A DNA stretch of 64,000 nucleotides. Origin: Isochrysis galbana (taxonomy: Eukaryota > Haptophyta > Isochrysidales > Isochrysidaceae). The translations under genes were made by a program, and so were the position numbers. The stretch is taken from positions 2,114,091 to 2,178,090 of the forward strand of contig CM030945.1 in the NCBI GenBank assembly GCA_018136815.1, read 5' to 3'. Below are positions 32,912 to 43,965 of this stretch, piece after piece; position 1 is the first letter of the stretch; each line of letters opens with the position of its first letter. The notes beneath the pieces are model-generated. The model had not been told where the DNA came from. It made no database searches and worked only from the letters and a program-made list of their open reading frames with translations.

Positions 32912-33084
32912 GAGGGTCGTGCTTAACCTTATAGACAGGCCCGCGGGGCGCGGAGCGAGAGTTTTGTTTTCGTCGCCCCCTCCGCAGGGCGAGGAGACAC
33001 GAGGGGGGGGGGAGTAGGGGGCGACGAAAACAAAACTCCCGCTCCGCGCCCCGCGAGTCTGTCTATAAGGTTAGGCACGACCCT
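32912..33084. repeat. Near-perfect long inverted repeat in the FKBP 5' region
   Basis: The left arm 32912-32981 (GAGGGTCGTGC, CCTTATAGACAGG, GAGAGTTTTGTTTTCGTCGC) and the right arm 33015-33084 are reverse complements over about 70 bp with few mismatches, around a 33-bp loop. It begins 15 bp upstream of the FKBP ATG, so a 5' UTR transcribed through it would form a strong hairpin. It could also be a foldback or MITE-type transposon. Confidence 0.85.
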
Positions 33085-33796
33085 CCCTGTCTCTTCCCGA
33101 ATGCGAGGAGGCTGGCGAACAAGGTTTTCCCCTCTTGACTCTCTCTTTGTTATGTTAATAAACAGAGGGAAATCAGGAAGAAGAGGCATCGCGGCCCGCG
33201 GCAAGGACAGAAAGACAGGAGACTTGTACAAAAGTACTCGTAGAGGGAAGAGATCAGGACGAGAGAGAGACGGGCCAGAAAAAGGGGACGAGAGAGAGGA
33301 GAGGGCGAGAGGAGAGAACGGTGAGAGAGAGAGCGGTATTACTTTATACAGAGAGAAGAGAGCGAGTGCAGAGAGGGGAGAGACATAGGAGAGGAGAGAG
33401 AGGGAGGAGAGGAGAGATAGAGTAGGAGACAAACAGAGGGAAGCAGAGAAGACAGAGGGAAAACGGAATGTGTGTGTCCCTACTTTTCTCTCTCCGGGTC
33501 GGGTCTCTCTCGAGGACGTGGGACCAGCAAGGCAAGACCAGGCTGGACGATGGCCCCCCTTCACTGTCAAAGAAGAGACATAATATAGAAAAGAGCGGAG
33601 GAGAGAGCGAGCGAGGCAAGTGGGGAGAACTCGCCCGCTCCTTCTCTCTCTCTCCCCCCTCCCCCCCCCCCCCCCCCTCCACTCTCTCTCGGTGGCGCCG
33701 TCGCATGCGGAGGAGCTTGGCGCGTGCACCGTAAGTCATTCGAGAAGCAGCAGCCACCGGCGAGACGGGCGCGCAGGCGGAGAGGGAGGCGCACTC
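33085..33796. other. GA-rich and CT-rich spacer between FKBP and eIF5
   Basis: 33210-33480 is almost pure purine (GAGAGA-type), and 33630-33680 is pyrimidine-rich with a long C run just before the eIF5 start. The long frames on both strands here are low-complexity artefacts. It probably contains both promoters (divergent genes). Confidence 0.5.
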
Positions 33797-36663
33797 ATGT
33801 CATTGCTCAACATCGGAGGCAGTGATGATCCCGCGTACGCGCCGTCACACCGCCCGCGACCCGCGCGCCCAGAGAGGGGGGGGGGGGAGGAGGAGGAGGA
33901 CGCCCGTGAGCGAATGAGGCAGGGAGCCGGCTCTGGCTCGTGGGCCCGAAGAAGAGGGAGTCAGGATGGAGGGGGAGGAAGACTGAGGTCGGGCCGCTCC
34001 TGGCGCCCTCTCACTCGCCCGCGTGCCTGCCCTATGAGGCGAGCGTTCCTCCCTCCCCCTGCTCCTGAGGCTGCTGAATGTGGTGCAGCGCGCCGACTCC
34101 CCCCATGAAACCAAGATCTTGCTCGCCGACACCTGTCATCGCGCGTCGAGCGTCATCTCACGCCTTTCCGCCCTTGTCTATAGGTATCGCTACAAGATGC
34201 CTGCGGTTGTGGGCAAGCTCGAGGGGCGCGGAAATGGAAAGAAGACGGTGATTGTAAATGCAACGGATGTTGGCAAGGCGCTCAAGCGCCCTGGAGAATA
34301 CCTTACAAAGTACTGTGCCGTCGAGCTTGGCACGATTTCGACGTACGACAAGGTGAGTCGGTGTCGTCCTGTGTACTCCTCAATTCTGTGCGGTGATGGA
34401 CACCGAGTACCATGTACTTGGCGATGACTTTTGGGCCATACCTATCTTGCTGAATGGAACGTCTCCGAATGAATCCTTTCTCACTGAGGGCGTGCTCGAA
34501 TCTCCCCCATGGATGATCCACCTCACGATCTGCGACGTCCGCCTGTGGTGATTGCTAGCTCCTCGCTCAGCGAAGCGAATTCTCCCCGCTTGTGCGTCCT
34601 CTCCTCAGGCTCAGGGGCAGGGCGGCCTCACCGGTTGGCATGAGACGCCGATGTTGCAGGAGAAGACCAACAAGTTCATCAAGGAGTGGGTCCTTTGTGC
34701 AAGGTGACGTAAGGCGTAGGCTCCCATGAGCTAGCTCCTCATGCGGTGGTTAGTTGTAGTCGAGATATCAACTGTTCCCGTCCTGTCCAAGATGTGAACA
34801 GGAGACGGGTCGGGTTGCGTATTAGTTACGTCCACTTGATAGAGTAGCTCGGTTCACCTTACCCCACTCTGGCCCCACCATATCCGTCAACGCGCTCTCC
34901 ATCCCGTATCCTGACCAGGTGCAACCTGCCCGAAACATCGATGGAACTCAATAAGCGCCGCGACATTGTATTCGACTGCAAGGCATGCGGCAATCACTAC
35001 GTCGCTGACATGACGCACAAACTCGCAACCTACATTGTCAACAACCCACCTGACCCCAAGGGCGGAATCATTCAGGTGGGGAGGCTATTCGAGATGATTG
35101 AGCTCGGCTTCGTCCCGAGTATACCTGCCTCGTACCCCATGGCGGCACGCTCGCTTTTTGGCACCATATGATGCTAAGCACTCATAACCATCACACCTCT
35201 TGTTGTATGATAGGGCGGCGGCGCTGTAGGCAAGGGGAAGAGTAAGGAAGAACGTCGCGCTGCCAAACTCGCTAAGCAGCGCTCGAATGGCAGTGATGCC
35301 GCCGCCCCAACGGCAGCGGCTGAAGAAGAGGACGAGGAGGAAGATGAGGAAGCGACAAATGTGCCAGCCTCTGAGCTCAAGGTGAGCAGCGTGTTGGGTG
35401 GGTAGTACGCTAGCAAGGATGGCTCCAACTAGGCGGCCAGTCAGGATCATAGCGACATTGCTGCCCACACCCCCACACCCCCGCCTCAGGATCGTGACAT
35501 CGGCACGTTTGCCACTGCGGCCGATGCCGACGACGACGAGGACGAGGAGTGGTCGGTCGACACCTCGGCGAAGGCGGTTGCTGAACGCCTCAAGCTTCAA
35601 GAGTCTGCGTACAACAAGGTGAAAGCGGCTCGTCCAAGTGACTCTTCCGTACGCATGTCGAGGATAGCTCGCCATCATCGCGGTGTCTCTCCCTCTCTCT
35701 CACGCGTTTGCAGCTGTGGACGCACCTGTTGGTTGTCTCAAGGGTTGCGCGGCTTACCAGGACACCCCCTGGATTGCTAAGCCCTTCTCGCGCGGTTTCG
35801 GCCCACGTAGGTGGAAGCCGCGGCTCAGGCTGCAAGTGACCGCCGCAATGCGGAGGAGGAAGGCCTCGATGAGTTCGAGCTCCAGAAGCGCAAGGTTTCA
35901 GAACAAGTGAAGGCCGCCCTCGAGAAGGCCGAGGAGGAGGCCGACGATGATAAGGAGAAGGTAGGGACTCATGCGCCCAAGTAGGCTCGGGGTAGGGCGC
36001 TGTATGCCTCCTATGGGGCGGGTCGCGCTGAAATGTTGCAGCGATCGCGCTCCTTTATGGGCAGCCAATATCTCACTTGCCCCTACAGCCACTCATACAA
36101 GAACCTTTCTCCGTCCTGCTCGTCGACGTCCCCTGCGTCATCCCGCAGATTTCCCTCGGCGTAAAGGGTTTGATGGCCATCGCAGAAGAGCACGACCTCC
36201 AGCCTCTGGACTTGTTTGGCTTCTTCTTTGACGGAGTTCTCGACGCCAATGCTCTAGTCACTTTGAAAGCGAATACAAAACTGTTACAGAAACTCTACAA
36301 GGCCACGCCGAACAAGAAGAAGACGCAAAAGTTCCTCCTTGTTCAGGTGCGCGCATGCGCTTTTTGCTCCACCCACTTGCGTGAGTGCGGCAGCAGGCTA
36401 GCTCTTTGACCATCTACTCCTCATCTGGGTAGGTTGAGGCACTCGTCGGTCGCGTGCCCGAGTTGATGAAGAAAACGCCCTCTATTCTCAAGTACTTCTA
36501 CGATAACGATCTCTTAGACGACGAAGAGACGCTCTTCGCGTGGCACGACAAAGTGAGCAAGAAGAAGCTCGGCCGCGCTGTCCGCGAGGCTGCGACTCCC
36601 TTCATCACTTGGCTGAAGGAAGCTGACGACGAGTCTTCTGAGGAGGAATCAGATGAGGAGTAG
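33797..36663 (+). CDS. EIF5: Translation initiation factor eIF5
   Basis: GTPase-activating protein for eIF2 in the 43S/48S complex, promoting start-codon recognition. Nine exons: 33797-33834, 34184-34352, 34609-34703, 34919-35075, 35214-35381, 35490-35618, 35811-35960, 36149-36346, 36433-36663; 444 aa, all phases consistent (exon 8 could begin at 36089 instead, same frame). N-terminal domain [57 protein letters not shown]. Zinc ribbon VLCARC ... FDCKACG (about residues 96-130). Acidic linker ([10 protein letters not shown]). C-terminal HEAT/W2 domain ([45 protein letters not shown], ending in an acidic [10 protein letters not shown] tail that in this family contacts eIF2-beta and eIF3). The first exon codes only 12 residues. 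Length is normal for the family. Confidence 0.95.
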
Positions 36664-37108
36664 TGAGCTCGATGGCTTAGACTTCTTCTCGGTACAGCTA
36701 CTTCATCGCGAAGCGGCTGGGGATACACTGCAGTTTCGTGGGTCGGTCTCCGCTACGGGGACGTTACGTCATGAAGTGTCCATCCGCTCCGTATGCCTAC
36801 CTCCATACCCATGGCCTTGTAGAGGGGAAAAATCGGGCTCCTTACGATCCGAGCTACTGGGAGGGAGAACGAGCCTGCACGCTCGCTGCTTGTGAGGGAC
36901 ATAGGTGTCGGGCGGAGAGGGTTGGCAACATTGATCACGGGAAGAGGCCAGGCATAGACCAGCCATTCCAACCGGCCATTGTGCCATTCAATGTGGCTTG
37001 GTCGTAATGGGGGACATGGTGGAGGGACATGCTCTGGGGAGTTCGGAAGTTGGGAGATCTTTTGAATGAGAATGATCTGGATATATATCTGCAAATGCGT
37101 TGTGATGC
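36664..37108. other. eIF5 3' flank, no gene seen
   Basis: Short frames only and no family features. It ends in an AT-rich stretch near 37060-37100. Confidence 0.4.
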
Positions 37109-37545
37109 GTGATGCGTCAAAAAAACTTCTTAATGATCTCGCCGCGCGCGCGACTTTGCATGTCTAGTCTGTACTGCTATAGCCAGGCCCGCATCCCTTT
37201 CTTTTCACACCCTCCACCTGCCTTAGCGGCCCGTCCCCTCGTGCTCTACTTTGGGGCTCGGTGTACGGGGTCTCCGGTGGCAGGCGACTTGAGCCAATCA
37301 GCCAATCCCCGATGGCCTGGTCCTACGCACTCCCTCCTGCGCCATCTGTTGAATCAAAACCGCACGGCTTGGCTTGTAAAAAAAAAGAGCTGTAGATTCA
37401 GGGCTAAACACCTAAGGTCGTTTGCCTTCATTTGGTACCCCTCGTTTCCAAATACAAATACGCGATGGGTCGGCACAAAAAAAAACTTATAGTATTTGAG
37501 CAAAGGCACCCACCTCATAGTGCTCAACCATGTCTACAAATGGAA

Positions 37546-37626
37546 TGGGCTCCAGCGGCGACTCCTCCAGCGGCGACTCCTCCAGCGGCGACGACTCCAG
37601 CGGCGACGACTCCAGCGGCGACGACA
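37546..37626 (+). repeat. Tandem CTCCAGCGGCGA repeat
   Basis: 12- to 15-bp units based on CTCCAGCGGCGA(CGA), about six copies. Frame-preserving units give Ala-Thr-Pro repeats, but no gene context is visible. Confidence 0.8.
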
Positions 37627-37639
37627 GGAAATCTGCCAT

Positions 37640-38513
37640 CTAGCTAGATATAGATACGAGCCCTTCGCTATCTAGATAGATATAGATACTGGCCTTCGCG
37701 GGGGTAGATAGCCCTAATATCTAGACATCTAGATATCTGGTACCGTTATATAATAATAATAAAAGGCGCCGCGCCGCTCACCATTAGCGCCGCCTTACGC
37801 CACCGACGCCCCCGCGCCCCGCGCCCCTGGCCCCCCCCCCCTTCCCCTCGCCCCCCGCCCATGCTGCACCTGCTCCACCGCATCGCGCCACTCGCGACTC
37901 GTCGTGCGGTGGTCGGTGCGGTGTGTGCAGGCGTGCTAAGCGGTGGGGGGTGGGGGGGTAGTTGTAATGTGGGTGTGGTGTAGCGTGGCTGCTGCTGCTG
38001 TTGTGCTGCGAGTGAGTGGGCGCCCGGTCAATGTGCGTGTGGTCGCCTGGCTGTTGGCTGTGCTCTCCGTGCGAGGAGGCCTGTTGGCGCGCGAGTGGGG
38101 GCAGCGCCGGTCCGTGTACATAGCTGGTGTGTGTGTGGTGTGTGGGTGGAGTGTGGTGTGATAGATGTACATGTACTTGCATGTATGTAGCTATACTTAC
38201 ACCTCAATGAAGCTCTGTGGTAGTGCTTCCTAGCTTTAGCGTGTAGTGGCGCGTGCGTAGCACGCGCCCACGGTGTACGGTGTGCGCGCCGCGGCGCTGC
38301 TGGAGCCCCGCCGGCGCACCGAAACAGCCTAATATCTGGTAAATAGTAGGTTCTCGCTCGGAGCCTATCTAGATAGATATAGATACTGGCCAGGCCCTAT
38401 CTAGATAGATATAGATAGTGGCAAAAGGGCCCTAGATGCCAAGATATCTAGATATCTTGGTATCATATTCATAGCCTTAGTTGTTGTTGTCCACTTTACA
38501 CACACTTTATTCT
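37640..38513. repeat. Two copies of a TAGATAGATATAGATA repeat flanking GC-rich spacer
   Basis: CTATCTAGATAGATATAGAT occurs at about 37668 and at about 38365 and 38396, each followed by GGCC-type sequence and palindromic AGATATCTAGATATCT near 37715 and 38440. A diverged third copy is at 51535-51640. The GT-rich spacer at 37930-38170 has no gene. Confidence 0.7.
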
Positions 38514-38727
38514 TTATTCGCGAGTTTTTTTCAGAAGGGCTTGAGCGCTTCCGGGGCTCCTAGCTCCTAGCGGAACGCCTAGTATTCTTAGGTATTGGTC
38601 GTTATTGATCCAGTTGTATTTACGCATGTCCCACGGCGGTTTCTGGAGCCTCTGTGATCCCATTCGTATCCCTTGGAATTTGGCGCTAGTGTTGCAGAAG
38701 TCGGAGTGGTCTCTCGGCGGGGGTACC
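38514..38727 (-). pseudogene. LINE reverse-transcriptase fragment (post-palm region)
   Basis: Minus-strand reading: DFCNTSAKFQGIRMGS, QKPPWDMRKYNWINNDQY and LRILGVPLGA. This is the region that follows the YxDD block in L1-like reverse transcriptases, where LGVPxG is a hallmark. It complements what is missing from the LINE at 14740-18590. It is bounded on the right by the repeat module at 38728. Confidence 0.65.
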
Positions 38728-38893
38728 ACGTTGGAAATTCTAGTCTTGCAAGAGGTCTTGCTGGCTAGCATCCCTAGCCACACACACCGGACGAGCCACA
38801 CACCCCATCGCGGGGGAGGCGCTCCGTTGCCGAGGAGGGCACGGTCCCTCAGCACTAGGACTCAACTAGAGTAGGACAACAAGAAAACTCTTC
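38728..38893 (+). repeat. Interspersed repeat module (copy 2)
   Basis: TTGGAAATTCTAGTCTTGCA, CTAGCATCCCTAGCCAC, CATCGCGGGGGAGG, CTCCGTTGCCGAGG and ACAACAAGAAAACTC follow 3938-4115 closely. It lies about 330 bp upstream of the start of the PcfJ-like gene. Confidence 0.85.
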
Positions 38894-38989
38894 TGACAGG
38901 ATCCAACCTGGTGGCCAAAGCCTAGGGTTCCGAAATATCCAGAGATAGGAGAATAGATCTTTCCGAGAGAAAACGGACGTCCGCCCCCC

Positions 38990-39180
38990 CCAAATCTGCT
39001 CCTGGTCCAGGTCCTGCATCTTCGAGTCCTCCGCGCCGCCCCCCCCCCCCCCCTCCCCCCCCGCGGCCCTCGGCCTCCCCCGCCCTCCCCCCCCCCCCCC
39101 CCCCCCCCGTCCTTTCCTTCCCCCGCCCTTCTTTCTCTTCTTTCCCTGGCCCGTCTTCCCGCCCCCCCCCCCTTCCCTCT
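38990..39180. repeat. C-rich low complexity
   Basis: C runs of 10-17 and CCTTCC units just before the PcfJ-like gene, probably promoter or 5' UTR. The long minus-strand Gly/Arg frames are artefacts. Confidence 0.6.
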
Positions 39181-39225
39181 CTCCTCCACACGGCGGCAGG
39201 GAGAGGGATTCCGCGCGGCTCCGCG

Positions 39226-41661
39226 ATGGCGTATACAACGTCGCCGGGCGCCCGGCAGCTCCTTCTGGCTCTGTACGCCCTGACGGTCGCAGAGGGAGTG
39301 GTCCTGCGGCTCCGAGCGAGTCCCCGTGCCCAAATCCCGCGCATGGTCGAGGAGTACGCCGACCAAATCGCTGAGGTCCTCCAGCAGAGCGGAAGCGTCT
39401 CTCCAGAGGTTGAGAGCGCCGCCGCCGAGTGGCTCGTCATGTCGTCAGCCGTCTCGATCGGCGGCGCGACGACCGACTTCGCAGCAGCGGGCGGGTTCCC
39501 CCCACCTTCTCAGATTGCAGCTGTTGTCGAGCAGGCGCAGCCCGCGCTCGATGAGCTGCTCACCACGTGCGCCGTGTTGGCACCAGCACTTGTGAAGGAC
39601 GAGCAGGCTTGCCTTCCCCTCGCGCGCATCGCGGCGTGGGTCCCACGGGAAGAGTGGGTCCGCCCGCTCTCAGAATGGTCCGGCCCAGGGCAGGACGTCC
39701 GCATGGATACGGCTGCATCCATCCGCTCGCTTAGCGCCCACTTGCTGGAGAAGTGGGAGACCGCGACTGTGCTCCATGGTGCGCTCGACTTCCGCGGCGA
39801 CTCGCGCTCCTCGCAGATTCCTGAGGCTGCGCACCGTGTGTCCTACGCCTTTACACGCGTTATGAAGGCAACGGGTAGCGGAACATCCAACATGCGCGAT
39901 TCTCTCAACGCGGTCATTTGTGGTGCGGCGGCTTCAGCGGGTGGCACTTCTGCTCCTGTGGTGTCAAAAGCGGTGGCAAAGGCCTTCATTGCGGCTGGCC
40001 AGGACGGCGCCTCGAACCCGCTGCATGCGCTGCGCAAGGCGCAGGTCAAGGCGTGGGGTGGAGAAGATTGGGTGGCAGACGCGGTAGTTTCCTCCGTTAT
40101 GGGTCGAAAACTGTTGGGAGGGAATATCCTAAACGTGGAGCTGGAGGACAAGCAAGAGCCGCCTTTCAAAGAAGCGAGCGAAGCGACGGCTGTGGTGGCG
40201 GCGTTCACCTCAACTCTAGAAAAATGGAAGGACGCCGTAAGAAATCTTGTGGCAACTCTCAGTGCCTCAATGGCTGGTGCCATTGAAAGTGATGCAAAAA
40301 CGCAAGGGAGCTCCTCTGATGACACATCCATTACTGCTACAAATCGTGTGGCTGGTCCATCGGATGTTTCTTCAGGTGCGGGGGCATCAGACGCTCCCAC
40401 AGCGGGAGAAAGCACGGACAAGGAGTCGCCATCTGGTACGAGCGAGAAGCTACCGCCGGGAGTGAACGAGGCTGCAGGCGCCTCTGTGTTGCAGTGGGTG
40501 TGCAAGTATGCAGAGGAGCTGGGAGAGGTACCAACCGTACAGACAGCGATCGATTTTGCTATGGAAATGCGCCGGGAAGATCCTTCCTACTCCCTCGTGG
40601 GAAGGACACCGAAGACGGTCGCGGCGGCCATGGAGGCATATGCACTCACCAATGTCCAGTGAGAAAATACCCTCTATGTCCCGAGCCTGCTTCCGATGGA
40701 GAGGGCGATTGGTGCTTACATCCTTTTTTGCAGCTATAGTCACTGCGCGCTTCGATTGCATCTGAGAATGTCCCCTCATTCAACCCTTTCAGGTTCGAGC
40801 GCGACGAGATTTTCGAGCCCAACCCTCACGGCATCAAGGGGTTGTTCCTCACCAACGCCACGATTCCCAAGGGAACTCGGCTGTGTGTTCCATATGACGA
40901 CGTGTTCAACGGCGGCCGTGAGACTCCGTGAGCGATCCCATCGGCCACTCGGGCCGTCCAGAGTGTTCGTGCGAAAACAATTAGTAGTCCTTCGAATCCT
41001 TGGGCATTACCTGCCACCTGGCCTCTTGTATGCACGACTGCCGACATCCCTCCCTCACAGATACGAGCTGGGTCCGGACTCTTCAGAGGGACGTGGCGCT
41101 CGCCCTTGCACTGTGCGCATCGCAGAAATCGGCTCTCTTCGCGCTCTTATTCGTGAGGGGGAGAAGCTCAACAATTGCTTGGAAAATAGATATGACTCAC
41201 AAGTAGGCGCACCTCACACACCTCCCAACGCTTGTTGTGGGCTTGTGTCTTTTGTCGCTCGAGGGTGGTGCTTGCTGGCTCGTGGCCCTATGTAACGTTC
41301 TAGTCCAATTGCCCGTCCCGCCGCGAGCATTTGTCCTCGTAAGAACTTTGCCGAGCAATCTTCCCCTCGGTCATAGGTCAAATACGTTATGCGAGCTCGG
41401 CGGCGCATCTCCTCCTTCTGGTCGTTCACCTTTACATATGACGATTCGGAGGCGCCGACGCATGTGTTGCTCGCCGAGATATGGCATACTCGGCAGGGTA
41501 ATATCATTAGGCAGGCGGAAGGGCCAAGGCCGCGCACTTTACCCGGGCCTGAGGCTTGGTATTGGCTCAACGAGTGGTGTGAGCGTGAAGGGGTAGACTG
41601 CTCCACGTGGGACATCTACTCGCAGGTGATGTGCCCGATCCCCTCGCCTCCTGTGCTGTAG
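39226..41661 (+). CDS. PcfJ-like protein with divergent SET/N-terminal segments, 664 aa
   Basis: Exons 39226-40658, 40793-40927, 41061-41202 and 41377-41661, phases consistent. The last part could instead splice at a CAG|GTGATG donor at 41625; the given stop follows if it is not spliced. Residues 1-477 are alpha-helical and Ala-rich without a family match, including a Ser/Thr-rich linker at about 370-420. Exon 2 has HGIKGLFLTNATIPKGTRLC, reminiscent of the first strand of SET domains. Exons 3-4 have EGEKLNNCLENRYDSQ, then VKYVMRARRRISSFWSFTF and LLAEIWHTRQGNIIRQAEG. This matches the EGxxLxxCV...SxWSL...I.Q..G pattern of the PcfJ C-terminal domain, named for a conjugative-plasmid protein and known in several algae. 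Function is unknown. Confidence 0.7.
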
Positions 41662-42196
41662 CCCGGCTGAGCTTCCATCTCGGTTCGTGGCAGCCGCCAG
41701 GCCCGGCAAGGAGTTGTACATCGCTACATAGCAGGCTGCCATCACCGATGATAAGGTCCGATCGCAAGTTTTCTCCGAAATCGTCATTTGCTTAATAGGG
41801 CGATCGGGCGACTTATTATCTGTCACGAGGGCTTAGCCCGGCACGGTTTGGCTTCGATTACCACTGTGTATCCCGTCGGCGGCATCGATCTATGCTCCTA
41901 CAGAACGGTCAAAATTTGCTTTCGCATGCGTTGTGTGGCCTCAGTGTGAAACGAGTCCTCGCCGCAAGCGCAACGTGAACGCCTGCATGTATTTCGCGTC
42001 ACATCACACCACGTGCGCTAATTGAGAGCCCGAATGTTCGTGACGCTGAATAAAAATGCAGTGCTGGCAGCTCATTTTCTCTTTAAGTTAGCGCATTGGT
42101 AAGAAAGCTTTAGCTCGCCCAGTCGCGAAAGCGAAAGCGCTATTTGCTGCATCGCGCACGTGCACGCGCACGCACGTAAAATATATGTGAGCCCCC
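41662..42196. other. Downstream region, no gene seen
   Basis: GAATAAAAATGCAG near 42050 could serve as a polyadenylation context. Otherwise nothing recognisable. Confidence 0.35.
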
Positions 42197-42345
42197 GTAG
42201 GCTTCCAGCTACCGGTAGCTCCCGGGGGGTAGGAATATTACCCGGGAGCTCCTGGGGGGAGAAAAAAACCCGCAAGCTACCGGACCTAACGGGAACTTCC
42301 GGGGGGGCTTCAAACCCCCACGGGAGCTCCCGGTAGATAAGCATA
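42197..42345. repeat. Cluster of CTACCGGTAG palindromes and CCGGGAGCTCC units
   Basis: GCTACCGGTAGCTCCCGGGG, ACCCGGGAGCTCCTGGGG, AGCTACCGG and CACGGGAGCTCCCGGTAG are arranged as overlapping inverted repeats. CTACCGGTAG recurs at about 62597 and 62713. Confidence 0.75.
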
Positions 42346-42577
42346 CGAAAGATGTCGTAAAAAAAAGTTCTCAAGACTCTGGGCTAACACCTACGACGGT
42401 CAAGCTTCTACTACCTTTCTACCGACATCGCCCTTATCACCTTCGAGCGGAGGGGATATATACCGGAGGGGCGCTCTCCGTATGGGGTGAGTGCTGGGGG
42501 TGCCCTTGGCAGGACTCCCGGGGGCGGGATCGCGTAGCCGAACGCATGGAGGGAAGCAGCCATGGAAGCGGCCAGCA

Positions 42578-42658
42578 GCCATGCAAGCAGCCCATGCAAG
42601 CAGCCCATGCAAGCAGCCCATGCAAGCAGCCAGGGCAAGCAGCCAGGGCAAGCAGCGA
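42578..42658 (+). repeat. 13-bp tandem repeat CATGCAAGCAGCC
   Basis: About six units, the last ones drifting to AGGGCAAGCAGCC. On the minus strand it gives Ala-Cys-Leu-Trp-rich frames that are not credible genes. Confidence 0.85.
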
Positions 42659-42840
42659 CAGCGAGGTGTCGTTCCGTCAATTGTGGGGCATTTTTTCGGA
42701 ATATTTCCGCCTGGGCCTAATCACATTGTGCACGCCGTGCATGGGCACCCGGTCCCAAGGGGGTGCCCCCAGGGTTCCCATCCGCCCTCCGCGCCCAGAG
42801 TTCCCCCGCGGAAAGAGTGAACGCACGGCTAGGGCTAGGT
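42659..42840 (+). repeat. LINE 3' tail piece joined to an interspersed GC repeat
   Basis: GGTGTCGTTCCGTCAATTGT matches the extreme C-terminal coding end of the LINE fragment at 45344 (GVVPSIVGH). It is followed by GGGTGCCCCCAGGGTTCCC and CGCGCCCAGAGTTCCCCCGC. That second block recurs at 44932-44970 and inverted at 62010-62090. Confidence 0.65.
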
Positions 42841-43290
42841 AAAAATATGTACACTTTTATGCCCAAATATGTAGTAAAATATGTCGAAATATGTAGAAAA
42901 TCCGCCCAAATATGTAGAAAATATCTACATACAATAAGATAAAAATGCGCCGGGGAAGCCTCCCTCTGCCTCAAAAAAGTCAAAAGCACCCACACACACC
43001 AACCACAAGAACATAAAAGAGCTAGCGCACTGCTTTGCACTTTGCACATGAATGAAATATCAGATTATTCGCCAGATACGTAGACAGGCATGAATGAGGG
43101 ATCACGGAGCGCAGCTCGCCTGTCATGAGCGACGTGTGCCCCTCTTCTTCCGTCTTCCGTGCCTATAGTTAGTATGTAAACCCCCTCCCTACGCCCAAAT
43201 ATGCCGTAAATATGTGAAATATGTACGAAAATGTAACGATATGTAATCCGGAAAAGTTGACCCAAATATGTAGTCTAGACTAATATATCG
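42841..43290. repeat. AAATATGTAG-type AT-rich iterated repeats
   Basis: CCCAAATATGTAG or its variants recur about eight times at 42845-42930 and 43190-43280. No gene. Confidence 0.7.
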
Positions 43291-43494
43291 GCTGCGGCGG
43301 CTGAGTAATATGTCGGACGAGGGCTAATATGTCGCCGACGAAAACGCGCCGCGTACCGCCCAGTGGGTGGGAGGCGAATTTTCGGCGGCTTCCACGACCC
43401 GCCGCAAAACACGTGGATTCCGCACAACCCCCCTCGGGCGTCGCGCGACGTATTAACGCGGAACCGAAGATGACACCGAAAAACACCACTCGAG

Positions 43495-43745
43495 ACTTCG
43501 ACCGGGGGCCACGCCCCTCGGAAGAAAAAAACGTGACACCACGCCCTCGGAAGAAAAAAACGTGATCGACCTCACCCGGGGGCCACGCCCCTCGGAAGAA
43601 AAAAACGTGACACCACGCCCTCGGAAGAAAAAAACGTGACACCACGCCCTCGGAAGAAAAAAACGTGATCGACCTCACCCGGGGGCCACGCCCCTCGGAA
43701 GAAAAAAACGTGACACCACGCCCTCGGAAGAAAAAAACGTGATCG
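43495..43745 (+). repeat. Composite tandem repeat built on CTCGGAAGAAAAAAACGTGA
   Basis: Seven or so copies of CTCGGAAGAAAAAAACGTGA, joined alternately by CACCACGCC and by TCGACCTCACCC plus GGGGGCCACGCC. The array runs directly into the Fanzor remnant, whose reading begins in the last unit. Confidence 0.9.
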
Positions 43746-43965
43746 ACCTCACCCCGTCACAAACTTGCTCTTCTTGCGGAGGAGTGCCAGGAAACGGAAG
43801 CGCTTCGTCAGCGCAAGATCCGTGGTCTGAGAAGATGCACAACGTGCCTCAAGCATCTCGGGCGCGACCGCAATGCGGCGGGCAACATTGGCCGGGTCGA
43901 CGCGGAGTTATCCACGACGCTCTCGCGGCTGTACAACAACCCTTCAGCTCGACGAGCGGACGCGC
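43741..43965 (+). pseudogene. Fanzor/TnpB-like RNA-guided nuclease, C-terminal remnant
   Basis: One frame gives QTCSSCGGVPGNG, the first half of the TnpB/Fanzor zinc ribbon. The next frame over gives KIRGLRRCTTC and LGRDRNAAGNIGRV, the second zinc pair and the hallmark RDxNAAxNI that carries the last RuvC aspartate. A short Lys/Arg-rich tail follows. The one-base frame change between the two Cys pairs, and the lack of any recognisable RuvC-I/II or wedge region upstream (only tandem repeats), mark it as a broken fragment. It could not be catalytically active as it stands. The IRGLRRC context resembles eukaryotic Fanzor1 more than bacterial TnpB; that assignment is inference. Confidence 0.65.

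Noticed and set aside
38855-39440. Minus-strand frames antisense to the PcfJ-like gene start
   Set aside because: Low-complexity Gly/Arg in the C-rich upstream tract.
43495-43745. Regular repeats with spacers that might be a CRISPR array
   Set aside because: The spacers are themselves repeated and the genome is eukaryotic. It is a composite tandem repeat.
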